8,700 nt of DNA from Clostridiales bacterium. Lineage in GTDB: Bacteria; Bacillota; Clostridia; Christensenellales; Aristaeellaceae. The stretch spans positions 490 through 9,189 of the forward strand of contig DXVG01000053.1 in assembly GCA_019409045.1 (NCBI GenBank). The letters are read 5' to 3'. Position 1 is the first letter of the stretch. Every line of letters starts with the position of its first letter. The position numbers and the translations under genes were made by a program. Under the pieces are notes generated by a model. The model saw only the letters and a list, made by a program, of their open reading frames with translations. It was not told where the DNA came from and did no database searches. Below, in pieces: positions 1 through 6,648 of the stretch.

Positions 1-1968
1 CAGGTCCGCGAACGTCAGCTCGCTCTCGTCGAGCTGCCCGTCGGTCATCTTGGCGCGCACGAGCTTGCGGATCAGCGCGTCCACCTTCTCCGGGTCGGGA
101 TTGGGCAGCGCGCGGGCCGCGGCCTCGATGGTATCGGCCAGCATGACGATCGCGGCCTCGCGCGAGCGCGGACGCGGGCCCTCGTAGCGGAAGGCGGAGA
201 TGTCCACCTTGTCGCCGTAGAGCTTGACCGCCTTGTCGTAGAAGAAGACCATGGGCGAATCGCCGTGGTGCTGGCGGATGATGTCCAGTATCGGCTCGGG
301 CAGGCGCGCCTTGAGGCCCATCTGGTAGCCGTCGCGCGTGTGCGCGGTGAGTATGGCGGCGCTCACGCGCGGGTCGGTGCGGTCGTGCGGGTTGTCGCCG
401 GTCATCTGGTTTTCCTTGAAGTACTGCGGCCGCTTGAGCTTGCCCACGTCGTGGTAGTAGGCGCCCACCCTCGCCAGCAGGCCGTTCGCGCCGATGGCGC
501 TCGCCGCGGTCTCGGCGAGGTTTGCCACGATGATCGAGTGGTGATAGCTGCCCGGCGCCTCCAGGAGCATCCGGCGAAGCAGCGGCTGGTTCGGGTTGGA
601 CAGCTCCAACAGCTTTGCCGAGGTGGTCAGGTTGAACAGCCACTCAAGAAGCGGCTGCACGCCGATGCACAGTATCGCCGCGCACAGGCCGCTGCCCGCC
701 GCGCACAGCGCGTCCAGCAGCATGTTGTCGCCCGAGGCCGTGCCGTTGATCATGCCCACGGCCACCATGCACAAAAAGTTGCTCACGCCCAGGAGCAGGC
801 CCGCCAGCAGCGCGGCGGTGCGCTGCTGCCGGTGGCGCAGCACGGTGACGGCCACAGGGCCGCCGACAAAGGACATCAGCAGCACAGAGAACGTGACGGC
901 GTTGAACAGGCCGTTGTCGCTCGCGCCCGCGATCAGCGACACGGGGATCGCCAACAGCGCCGTGGAGAACAGCGCCAGCCGGGGCCGCACCAGAAGCGTG
1001 ATCAGCAAAAGCCCCAGCCCCGTGGCCGTGGGCACGAAGAACGCGTTGAAGATGCGGAAAAACAGCGCCGGCGCCACCACCGTGACGTATATGATGCCCA
1101 AGAGCAGCAGCGTGCGCGGGCGGCGCCATATGTCGTGCTCGTAGCGGTACATGTACATGGCAACGGACGCGATCAGCACCAGCATCAGCAGCGCCGAGCC
1201 GAGGATCATGTTGGTCGGGTCGCTGTCGACCTTGCCCAGCGCCTCGAGCATCGCGTACTGCGCGGGTGTGACGATGGCGCCCTGGCGCACGATCACCTCG
1301 CCCGCGACGCACACGACGTCCTCCACCTCCTCGCGCGCGCGTTCGCGGTTGAGCTCGGTGGTCTCCTCGTCGATGAGCATGTTGGGGCGTATGCAGGCGC
1401 GCACGGCCTCCTGCGCGATCTCCACGAGCTCCTCGTCGTAGCCCTCGGAGAGCAGGTCGCGCCCCAGGCGGGAGATCATGGCCTCCTCCTGCCCTTCCGG
1501 CAGTGTGGAGAGCAGCGCGTCGCGCGTGTACTCGGTCGCGCGCTCAAACAGCGCCTCCAGTTCGCCGCGCGGCGCGGCTAAGAGCGCCTCGAGCTGCTCG
1601 GAGGTGGGGCGCATGGACATCGACTCGGGCACCTCGCCGCCGCTTTGCGCCAGCGCGAGGAGCTGGTCAAAAAGCGCCGTCAGGTCCGCGCTGACCTGCG
1701 AAGTCACGCTCTCGTCCACGCTCTTGTAGCTCACGTCCACCTGCGCGGCGGCCGCGGCGCGAAGCTGCTGCGTGGTCACGGTATCGACCACGTCCTCGCT
1801 GGCGTAGATGGTCGTGTCCGCGGGCTCGCCGACGCGGATGTCGTAGTGCTGCGGCGTGATGGCCGCGCTGAGCAGCCCGAACAGGAGCAGATACGTCCCC
1901 AGCGCGATCAGCGCCGCGCGGATCTTGCAGTTGAGCTCGCTATCTGGCAGTTTCAGGGAGATTTTCAT
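1..1968 (-). CDS. pgpH: 7TM-HD family cyclic-di-AMP phosphodiesterase PgpH (YqfF), C-terminal end cut off by window
   Basis: The frame is open for 656 codons from ATG at 1968 to the left edge with no stop. The family hydrolyses c-di-AMP to pApA in the cytoplasm from a membrane anchor. Order of domains: N-terminal membrane helix at about residues 18-37, an extracytoplasmic 7TMR-HDED-type domain to about 250, a cluster of hydrophobic segments at about 253-440, then a cytoplasmic HD domain. All expected metal ligands are visible: H477 (in HHS 476-478), H506-D507 (YYHDVGK), H543, H567-H568 and D612 (LADT). Their spacing closely matches what I recall for Listeria PgpH, so the enzyme should be active. 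Family proteins are about 700-730 residues, so a few dozen residues are missing. It lies 46 nt downstream of phoH. The ribosome binding site (1983-1991) is unusually far, 14 nt, from the ATG, but no closer in-frame start exists. Confidence 0.95.
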   Translation of the reverse strand, partial: MKISLKLPDSELNCKIRAALIALGTYLLLFGLLSAAITPQHYDIRVGEPADTTIYASEDVVDTVTTQQLRAAAAAQVDVSYKSVDESVTSQVSADLTALFDQLLALAQSGGEVPESMSMRPTSEQLEALLAAPRGELEALFERATEYTRDALLSTLPEGQEEAMISRLGRDLLSEGYDEELVEIAQEAVRACIRPNMLIDEETTELNRERAREEVEDVVCVAGEVIVRQGAIVTPAQYAMLEALGKVDSDPTNMILGSALLMLVLIASVAMYMYRYEHDIWRRPRTLLLLGIIYVTVVAPALFFRIFNAFFVPTATGLGLLLITLLVRPRLALFSTALLAIPVSLIAGASDNGLFNAVTFSVLLMSFVGGPVAVTVLRHRQQRTAALLAGLLLGVSNFLCMVAVGMINGTASGDNMLLDALCAAGSGLCAAILCIGVQPLLEWLFNLTTSAKLLELSNPNQPLLRRMLLEAPGSYHHSIIVANLAETAASAIGANGLLARVGAYYHDVGKLKRPQYFKENQMTGDNPHDRTDPRVSAAILTAHTRDGYQMGLKARLPEPILDIIRQHHGDSPMVFFYDKAVKLYGDKVDISAFRYEGPRPRSREAAIVMLADTIEAAARALPNPDPEKVDALIRKLVRAKMTDGQLDESELTFADL

Positions 1969-1982
1969 GTTGACGCACGGTT

Positions 1983-1991
1983 CCCTTCCTT
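1983..1991 (-). promoter_or_regulatory. Ribosome binding site of pgpH, long spacing
   Basis: Minus-strand AAGGAAGGG is the only purine-rich Shine-Dalgarno match before pgpH. It sits 14 nt from the ATG at 1968, longer than the 5-8 nt seen for most genes here. The in-frame codons between them (CCG, TGC, GTC, AAC) include no alternative start. Confidence 0.55.
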
Positions 1992-1993
1992 GT

Positions 1994-2008
1994 GGCGGCC
2001 GCGCCGCC
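1994..2008 (-). repeat. Short GC hairpin between phoH and pgpH
   Basis: A perfect 6-bp inverted repeat with a 3-nt loop (minus strand GGCGGC-GCG-GCCGCC) lies between the phoH stop at 2015 and the pgpH ribosome binding site at 1983-1991. No T run follows, so it is not a standard intrinsic terminator. It could affect pgpH translation or mRNA processing, or be chance in GC-rich DNA. Confidence 0.45.
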
Positions 2009-2014
2009 GACCCC

Positions 2015-3001
2015 TCAGGTGCGGCGGCCCCTTCCGGCCGCGTGCTTTTCGTAGGCGCGCACGATGGCCTGCACGAGCTCGTGGCGCACCACGTCGCGGT
2101 GCGTGAGCGTGACGATGCCGATGTCGCTTACGCCCTTGAGCACGTCCAGCGCCTCCACCAGCCCGGACTTCTTGCCCGTGGGCAGGTCGATCTGCGTGAT
2201 GTCGCCGGTGATGACCATCTTCGAGCCCATGCCCATGCGCGTGAGGAACATCTTCATCTGTTCAGAGGTGGTGTTCTGTGCCTCGTCGAGTATGATGAAA
2301 GCGTCGTTGAGCGTGCGGCCGCGCATGTAGGCAAGCGGCGCGACCTCCACCGCCCCGCGCTCGACCAGCCGCTGGTAGGCGTCCAGCCCGAGCATTTCGT
2401 GCAGCGCGTCGTAGAGCGGGCGAAGGTACGGGTCCACCTTCTGGGCGAGGTCGCCGGGCAGAAAGCCCAGCTTTTCCCCGGCCTCCACCGCCGGGCGCGT
2501 GAGTATGATGCGCTCTATGTCCTTGTTTTTGAGCGCCACCACGGCCATGGCGATGGCCAGATAGGTCTTGCCCGTGCCCGCGGGGCCGACGGCGAATGTG
2601 CATGTGTTGGAGCGGATGGCGTCCACATACTGCTTCTGTCCCAGCGTCTTGCACTTGACCTGTCGGCCGCGGTAGGTGATGGCGATCGCGTCGCGCATGA
2701 TCTCGCCGATGCGGTCGGCCTTGCCCTCGCCGGCCAGGCCGATGGCGTAGCGTATGCGCGTGCGGTCTACCGGCTCGCCCCGCTGTATGATCTCCAGCAG
2801 CTTTTCAAGCGTCAGGCGCGCCAGCGCCACCTTTTCCGGCTCGCCGGAGATCGTCACCTCGCCGCCGTGGGCGTAGAGCTCCACGCCCAGCTCCTCCTGG
2901 AACAGGCGCATATTCTCCTCGCGGATGCCAAAGAGCGAAATGAACTGCTCCGGCGCCTCCACGCGCAGCATGTCGGTCGCAAGTGTCGCGGTGGTCTCCA
3001 T
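2015..3001 (-). CDS. phoH: PhoH family ATPase (YbeZ/PhoL type)
   Basis: 328 residues, a normal length for PhoH/YbeZ. An N-terminal KH-like region (about 12-75) is followed by the PhoH P-loop ATPase domain. Walker A is GPAGTGKT at 139-146. Walker B is AFIILDEAQ at 234-242, followed by the family's ITGDITQIDLP segment at 264-274. The PRPAVEAGEKLGFLPGD-like region (LTRPAVEAGEKLGFLPGD, 167-184) is also typical. The family is cytoplasmic. Known relatives bind or unwind RNA and work with the ribosome-maturation endonuclease YbeY, whose gene usually follows pgpH in this operon and would lie past the left edge. The ATG at 3001 is in the same frame as the yqfD stop, only 9 nt downstream. The Shine-Dalgarno sequence (3015-3021) lies in the end of yqfD, 13 nt from the start. 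A candidate private promoter lies about 100 nt upstream, inside yqfD. Confidence 0.97.
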   Translation of the reverse strand: METTATLATDMLRVEAPEQFISLFGIREENMRLFQEELGVELYAHGGEVTISGEPEKVALARLTLEKLLEIIQRGEPVDRTRIRYAIGLAGEGKADRIGEIMRDAIAITYRGRQVKCKTLGQKQYVDAIRSNTCTFAVGPAGTGKTYLAIAMAVVALKNKDIERIILTRPAVEAGEKLGFLPGDLAQKVDPYLRPLYDALHEMLGLDAYQRLVERGAVEVAPLAYMRGRTLNDAFIILDEAQNTTSEQMKMFLTRMGMGSKMVITGDITQIDLPTGKKSGLVEALDVLKGVSDIGIVTLTHRDVVRHELVQAIVRAYEKHAAGRGRRT

Positions 3002-3010
3002 AGACTGTGT

Positions 3011-4183
3011 TTATCCCTCCTGTAAAAGCGCGTCCCGCGTGCAGGCGATGTTGCGATGCAGCTCCACGACTGCGCGGGCGCGCACGATACCTTCTTCTAT
3101 CATACTATAATCTATCCATTTGTCAACGATTTGAAGCGGATTTGCGCCGATTTGCGCGATTTCCGCGTCCGCAAGTTCGAACGCGCGTTCGGAAAGCTCG
3201 GCCATGAGCGACTCCTCGTCCACGTCCACGAGCTCCTCCGCGCACTCGAAGCGCGTGGTGCGCTCAAGCTCCAGCGGCAAGAACAGGCCGACGAGGGGGA
3301 CGGAGCGCGTCGTCTGCTCGCAGAGGGCGAAGCTTTCGTCGTCCGACAGCGTCCAGGCATTCCCCATCAGCCGCAGGCGGACGCACTCGCTCGTCCGGCC
3401 CGTGTAGACGCGCTGCGCGCGCGTGCGCGGGGCCTCGGCGTACGTCTCCACCCAGGTGCGCGCGACGACCTCGCCCAGCGCCGCCACGCCGCGCGTCGCC
3501 TCCGCGCCCGCGCGCTCCTCGCCGCGGATGAGCACGTCGCCCCGGCGCACGGTGTCCCCGGGCTCGACCGCGGGCACGCCGCTGAGCGCGTTGACGGACA
3601 CGACGACGCCGTCGCACGCGGCCACCAGGTCGCGCGCCGCGTCCGCCTCGTAAATATCCGGCGCCTCCAGGGACGGCGCGACCTCCACCAGCAGCCGCAC
3701 GCCCTGCCGCCGCGCGCCCACGAACGAGAGCGCGTCCGAGCGCGCCGACAGCGAGAGCTCGATGGCCTGCGTGTCCACATCCTTCGCGGCCATGCCGGGG
3801 CGCACGCCCGCCTCATAGAGCATCGAAAGCACGTCCTGCGCGCTGAGCGACGGCGGGCGATCCCCGACGAAGGCCACGTCTACGCGCCATATGCGCTGCG
3901 CGTAGACAAACAGCAGCGCGAAGCACAGCGCCAGCCCCGGAAGCAGCGTCCAGCGCCGCCGCGCATGGCGAAGCAGCGCGTGAACGCCGGTGACGCACAG
4001 CGTTTCAAGCCGCAGGGAGTGCCTCTGGCACAGCGCGCGCAGTATGCGCTCGCCACGCATGCCGGTGTCCAGTACCATCGCGCGCGGCCCGTCCCGCACA
4101 GCGCGCCGCACAGACGCGCCCTGCGCGATGGCGCGCTCGAGCAGCCGCTCGAGCATCAGTCCCTCAATCCGCAGACGGATCAT
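3011..4183 (-). CDS. yqfD: Sporulation protein YqfD
   Basis: 390 residues, close to the roughly 400 usual for YqfD. The N-terminal part begins with the family pattern (RLRIEG, then an ERLLERAIAQG-like helix). A single hydrophobic membrane segment lies at about 78-97 between Arg-rich flanks. The large C-terminal part carries the diagnostic stretch at about 185-221, with DLVAACDGVV, VEPGDTVRRGDVLI and a following RG. In B. subtilis the gene belongs to the mother-cell SigE regulon; the biochemical role is not established. The ATG at 4183 overlaps the end of yqfC by 20 nt and has GGAG seven nt upstream, so the two are probably translationally coupled. The last 40 or so codons are unusually AT-rich because they overlap the candidate phoH promoter. 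This partnership with yqfC makes the assignment secure. Confidence 0.93.
   Translation of the reverse strand: MIRLRIEGLMLERLLERAIAQGASVRRAVRDGPRAMVLDTGMRGERILRALCQRHSLRLETLCVTGVHALLRHARRRWTLLPGLALCFALLFVYAQRIWRVDVAFVGDRPPSLSAQDVLSMLYEAGVRPGMAAKDVDTQAIELSLSARSDALSFVGARRQGVRLLVEVAPSLEAPDIYEADAARDLVAACDGVVVSVNALSGVPAVEPGDTVRRGDVLIRGEERAGAEATRGVAALGEVVARTWVETYAEAPRTRAQRVYTGRTSECVRLRLMGNAWTLSDDESFALCEQTTRSVPLVGLFLPLELERTTRFECAEELVDVDEESLMAELSERAFELADAEIAQIGANPLQIVDKWIDYSMIEEGIVRARAVVELHRNIACTRDALLQEG
3015..3021 (-). promoter_or_regulatory. Ribosome binding site of phoH, long spacing, inside yqfD
   Basis: Minus-strand AGGAGGG is a near-perfect anti-16S match that overlaps the last codons and stop of yqfD. 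It sits 13 nt from the phoH ATG. The in-frame triplets between them are the yqfD stop TAA, then ACA, CAG and TCT, so no closer start is available. Confidence 0.7.
3099..3126 (-). promoter_or_regulatory. Candidate SigA-type promoter for phoH-pgpH, inside the 3' end of yqfD
   Basis: On the minus strand a perfect -35 hexamer TTGACA (3126-3121) is separated by 16 nt from a -10 hexamer TATGAT (3104-3099), a 5 of 6 match. Transcription would start near 3091 and leave a leader of about 90 nt before the phoH ATG at 3001. The element sits in an AT-rich island in otherwise GC-rich DNA. The yqfD codons across it (AAA, ATA, GAT, TAT, AGT, ATA, GAA, GAA, GGT) differ from the GC-ending codons elsewhere in the gene, as if the DNA had been kept for promoter function. 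The motif is seen directly; its activity is inferred. Confidence 0.65.
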
Positions 4184-4436
4184 GGCAGAACTCCACCGCG
4201 TCGATCGTTCCGGAGACGATGAGCGCGTCTTTTCGCACCTCGCGCAGCGCCAGCGCGCGGCCGCGCACGCACACGCAGCCCTGGCGGTCGCGCACGCGCA
4301 CGCGCTCGGACGCGTATTCCTCCAGGCCGCGATGGTTTTCCACCAGCGCGCGGCAGCCGCCCACGGTGGTCACGCGCACCGCGCGGAAGGGGTCGGAGGG
4401 CCAGATGAGCTGGCCGGGTCGCCGCTTTGCCCGCAT
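4164..4436 (-). CDS. yqfC: Sporulation protein YqfC (YabP/YqfC family)
   Basis: 90 residues, matching the small size of the YabP/YqfC family. Visible family features are a VTTVGGCRALVENHRGLEEY-like core at about 22-41 (the ENHRG-LEEY motif is typical), a following strand series (VRVRDRQGCVCVRG), and an ending resembling LIVSGTIDAVEF. No signal peptide or membrane helix is seen. The family is needed for normal spore formation in B. subtilis, with no known enzymatic activity. I chose ATG at 4436, which has GAGGTG 6 nt upstream. An in-frame GTG at 4445 overlaps that site and is less likely. It is the first gene of the second cluster, and its end overlaps yqfD by 20 nt. Confidence 0.92.
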   Translation of the reverse strand: MRAKRRPGQLIWPSDPFRAVRVTTVGGCRALVENHRGLEEYASERVRVRDRQGCVCVRGRALALREVRKDALIVSGTIDAVEFCHDPSAD

Positions 4437-4442
4437 GGGCCT

Positions 4443-4448
4443 CACCTC
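4443..4448 (-). promoter_or_regulatory. Ribosome binding site that sets the yqfC start
   Basis: Minus-strand GAGGTG lies 6 nt before ATG 4436. It overlaps the alternative GTG codon at 4445-4443, which argues that GTG is part of the ribosome binding site and not the start. Confidence 0.6.
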
Positions 4449-4461
4449 GCAGGGAGCGTTG

Positions 4462-4490
4462 TCGGGGGTGGCGCAGGGCCTTGCCCCCGA
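4462..4490 (-). repeat. Hairpin in the yqfC leader
   Basis: A perfect 7-bp inverted repeat (minus strand TCGGGGG at 4490-4484 and CCCCCGA at 4468-4462) encloses 15 nt that can form an inner GGC/GCC pairing with a CCTGC loop. It ends 25 nt before the yqfC ATG. No T run follows, so it does not look like an intrinsic terminator. It may be a leader structure affecting yqfC mRNA stability or translation. Confidence 0.5.
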
Positions 4491-4523
4491 TCTACACTAT
4501 GCGCGGCGGGACGGGTTCAACCC
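4491..4523 (-). promoter_or_regulatory. Possible weak promoter and 11-nt palindrome upstream of yqfC
   Basis: The gap of about 155 nt between proA and yqfC should hold the promoter of the sporulation cluster. A weak SigA-like pair is visible on the minus strand: TTGAAC (4520-4515), 18 nt, TGTAGA (4496-4491). The -35 lies inside a perfect palindrome, GGGTT-C-AACCC on the plus strand (4513-4523), which could be an operator. CATAGTGT (4501-4494) resembles a SigE -10, as expected from the yqfC regulon in Bacillus, but I see no convincing SigE -35. All assignments here are tentative. Confidence 0.25.
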
Positions 4524-4550
4524 CGAAGGCGCGCAGTGCCCGGACGCCGC

Positions 4551-4574
4551 AAAAAAGCCGCCCGAAAGGGCGGC
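4551..4574 (-). terminator. Intrinsic terminator after proA
   Basis: On the minus strand a perfect 7-bp stem, GCCGCCC / GGGCGGC with a TTTC loop (4574-4557), is followed at once by six T residues (4556-4551). It lies 19 nt past the proA stop codon and separates the proline/PRPP cluster from the sporulation cluster. Confidence 0.93.
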
Positions 4575-4593
4575 CGGAGCGCTGAGAGGACGG

Positions 4594-5838
4594 CTAGCGC
4601 ACCTGTCCGTCCCCGTAGAGGACGTACTTGTAGGACACCAGCGCGGAGAGCCCCATCGGGCCGCGCGCGTGCAGCTTCTGGGTGGAGATGCCGATCTCCG
4701 CGCCGAGGCCGAACACGCCGCCGTCGGTAAAGCGTGTGGAGGCGTTGACGTACACCGCTGCCGCGTCCACCTCGCGGGTGAAGCGCCGCGCCGCGGCAAG
4801 GTCGCGCGTCACGATGCACTCGCTGTGGCGGCTGGAATAGCGGCGGATGTGCCCGAGGGCCTCGTCCATGCCGGAGACGACCTTCACCGCGAGTATATAG
4901 TCCAGAAACTCCGTCTCGTAGTCGGCCTCGCAGGCGGGCACGGCCTCCGGGAGGATGGCGCGCGTGCGCTCGCAGCCGCGAAGCTCCACGTTTTTCTCCC
5001 GCAGCCGCGCGGCGATGGCGGGCAGCGCCGTCTGCGCGATGGACGCGTCCACCAGCAGCGTCTCCAGCGCGTTGCACACCGAGGGCCGCGAGGTCTTGGC
5101 GTTAAAGACGATCTCCGCCGCCATGGCCACGTCCGCGGTGGACTCCACATAGGCGTGGCAGTTGCCCACGCCCGTTTCGATGACCGGCACGGTGGCGTTT
5201 TCCACCACCGAGCGGATCAGCCCCGCGCCCCCGCGGGGGATGAGGCAGTCGATGTAGCGGTTGAGCCGCATCATGGCCGTTGCGGTCTGGCGCGACGTGT
5301 CCTCGATCAGGCACACGCAGTTTTCGTCAAATCCCGCGCCGCGCAGCGCGTCGCGCATGACGCCCGCGATGGCGACGTTGGAGCGTATGGCCTCCTTGCC
5401 GCCGCGCAGTATGCAGGCGTTGCCGCTCTTGAGGCAGAGCGCCGCCGCGTCGGAGGTGACGTTCGGGCGCGCCTCGAAGATGATGCCGATCACGCCCAGG
5501 GGCACGGTGATCTTCTTCATCTCCAGCCCGCAGGAGAGCGTGGAGCCGGAGAGCACGCGGCCCACGGGGTCGGCCAGCGCCGCCACGTCGCGCACGCCCT
5601 CGGCCATGGCGTGTACCCGCGCCTCGGACAGAGAGAGCCGGTCGATCATGGAGGGGGACATGCCGCCCTCCCGTGCGAGGCGCACGTCCTGCGCGTTGGC
5701 CTCGAGGATCTCGGCCGCGCGCGCGTCCAGCGCGTCGGCGACGGCGCGCAGCGCGCGGTCCTTCTGCGACGTAGAGGCGGTGGCAAGCGCCTGCGAGGCG
5801 CGGCTTGCCGCGGCGCCGATGCGCTCAAGCTGCGTCAT
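4594..5838 (-). CDS. proA: Glutamate-5-semialdehyde dehydrogenase (gamma-glutamyl phosphate reductase)
   Basis: 414 residues, full length for ProA. The enzyme reduces gamma-glutamyl phosphate with NADPH to glutamate-5-semialdehyde, the second step of proline synthesis, in the cytoplasm. Visible motifs: the FEARPNVT segment at 121-128, KSGNACILRGGKEA at 137-150, the PRGGAGLI loop at 201-208, the catalytic cysteine C255 in SRPSVCNALETLLV (250-263), NASTRFTDGG at 365-374, and EIGISTQKLHARGPMGL at 381-397. The same frame stays open far upstream, through proB, but homology begins at MTQLERIG. That ATG (5838) has AAGGAGGG 6 nt upstream, inside the end of proB. The gap to proB is only 2 nt, so the two are very likely coupled, as expected because ProB's labile product is passed to ProA. 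A strong terminator follows. Confidence 0.98.
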   Translation of the reverse strand: MTQLERIGAAASRASQALATASTSQKDRALRAVADALDARAAEILEANAQDVRLAREGGMSPSMIDRLSLSEARVHAMAEGVRDVAALADPVGRVLSGSTLSCGLEMKKITVPLGVIGIIFEARPNVTSDAAALCLKSGNACILRGGKEAIRSNVAIAGVMRDALRGAGFDENCVCLIEDTSRQTATAMMRLNRYIDCLIPRGGAGLIRSVVENATVPVIETGVGNCHAYVESTADVAMAAEIVFNAKTSRPSVCNALETLLVDASIAQTALPAIAARLREKNVELRGCERTRAILPEAVPACEADYETEFLDYILAVKVVSGMDEALGHIRRYSSRHSECIVTRDLAAARRFTREVDAAAVYVNASTRFTDGGVFGLGAEIGISTQKLHARGPMGLSALVSYKYVLYGDGQVR

Positions 5839-5840
5839 GC

Positions 5841-6635
5841 TTAGCCCTCCTTCTGCGCGAGGAACACCGTTCCCCGCTGTTCGCCGTCGAACAGGCGATA
5901 CAAATCGTCCGGGTCCGAGCCGTCCAGGAGCGCGGTGACGATGCCCGCGCGCGTGGCGATGTCCGCGGCCTCGACCTTGGTGATCATCACGCCGGTGCCG
6001 CGGCTGGAGCCGGTGCCGCCCGCAATCTCGCGGATGTGCGCGGTCACCGCGTCCACCACGGGGATGAGCCGCGCGTCGGGGTTCTCGCGCGGGTTCTGCT
6101 CGTGCAGGCCGTCTATGTCGGTGAGGATCACCAGCGCGTCGGCGCGCACGAGCCGCGCCACGAGCGCCGAGAGCGTGTCGTTGTCGCCGAACACGATCTC
6201 CTCGACCGCCACGGTGTCGTTTTCGTTGATGATGGGAAGCGCGCCCATGTCCAACAGCCGCTCGAATGCGTTTTGTATGTTCATGCTGCGCATGCGGTCG
6301 TCCACGCAGTCGCGCGTGAGCAACACCTGCGCGGTGACGTGGCCGTACTCGCTGAAGAGCTTGTCGTAGATGTACATCAGCTCGCACTGGCCCACCGCCG
6401 CGCATGCCTGGCGGCCGCCGATGTCGTGCGGGCGGCGCTCCAGCTTGAGTTTGCCCACGCCCACGCCGATCGCGCCGGAGGAGACGAGCACCACCTCGCG
6501 CCCGGCGTTTTTCAGGTCCGAGAGCACGCGCACGAGGTCGCGCATGCGGCGCAGGTTCAGCCTTCCGTTATCGTGCGTGAGCGTGGAGGTGCCCACCTTG
6601 AACACGATGCGCTTTGCGCGCTGCAGATCGTTCAT
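5841..6635 (-). CDS. proB: Glutamate 5-kinase, short form without PUA domain
   Basis: 264 residues. It phosphorylates glutamate with ATP to gamma-glutamyl phosphate, the first and normally feedback-controlled step of proline synthesis. The amino-acid-kinase fold is complete: KVGTSTLT at 13-20, VSSGAIGVG at 51-59, INENDTV at 137-143, FGDNDTLSA at 149-157, LTDIDGLH at 171-178 and GTGVMITKVEAA at 213-224. The usual GTGGM motif here reads GTGVM. The protein ends just after the kinase domain; the C-terminal PUA domain of the ~370-residue E. coli type is absent. The adjacent proA starts immediately, so this is a natural short form, not a truncation. GGAGG lies 5 nt before ATG 6635, and the gap to the PRPP synthetase gene is 13 nt. 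Confidence 0.97.
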   Translation of the reverse strand: MNDLQRAKRIVFKVGTSTLTHDNGRLNLRRMRDLVRVLSDLKNAGREVVLVSSGAIGVGVGKLKLERRPHDIGGRQACAAVGQCELMYIYDKLFSEYGHVTAQVLLTRDCVDDRMRSMNIQNAFERLLDMGALPIINENDTVAVEEIVFGDNDTLSALVARLVRADALVILTDIDGLHEQNPRENPDARLIPVVDAVTAHIREIAGGTGSSRGTGVMITKVEAADIATRAGIVTALLDGSDPDDLYRLFDGEQRGTVFLAQKEG

Positions 6636-6648
6636 GTCCGCCTCCGCG

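Noticed and set aside
265..1581. Long plus-strand open frame of 438 codons opposite pgpH
   Set aside because: It lies antisense to a well-supported PgpH frame. Its translation is low-complexity, rich in Arg, Ala, His, Gln and Val, with no family pattern. This is expected from GC-rich codon use on the other strand.
1856..4222. Plus-strand open frames of 389 and 388 codons opposite phoH and yqfD
   Set aside because: Same composition-driven antisense shadow; PhoH motifs and the YqfD signature are on the minus strand.
4491..4540. tRNA T-arm-like sequence (GGGTTCAACCC) in the proA-yqfC gap
   Set aside because: No acceptor stem, anticodon arm or D-arm can be folded around it; I treat it as a palindrome only.
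4219..5844. Plus-strand open frame of 541 codons opposite yqfC, the terminator and proA
   Set aside because: It runs through an intrinsic terminator and the full antisense of proA, and its translation has no recognisable domain. It is a GC artefact.
5839..6405. Upstream extension of the proA frame to 6405 (603 codons in total)
   Set aside because: The extension overlaps proB, which has full kinase motifs. ProA homology and a good ribosome site begin at 5838.
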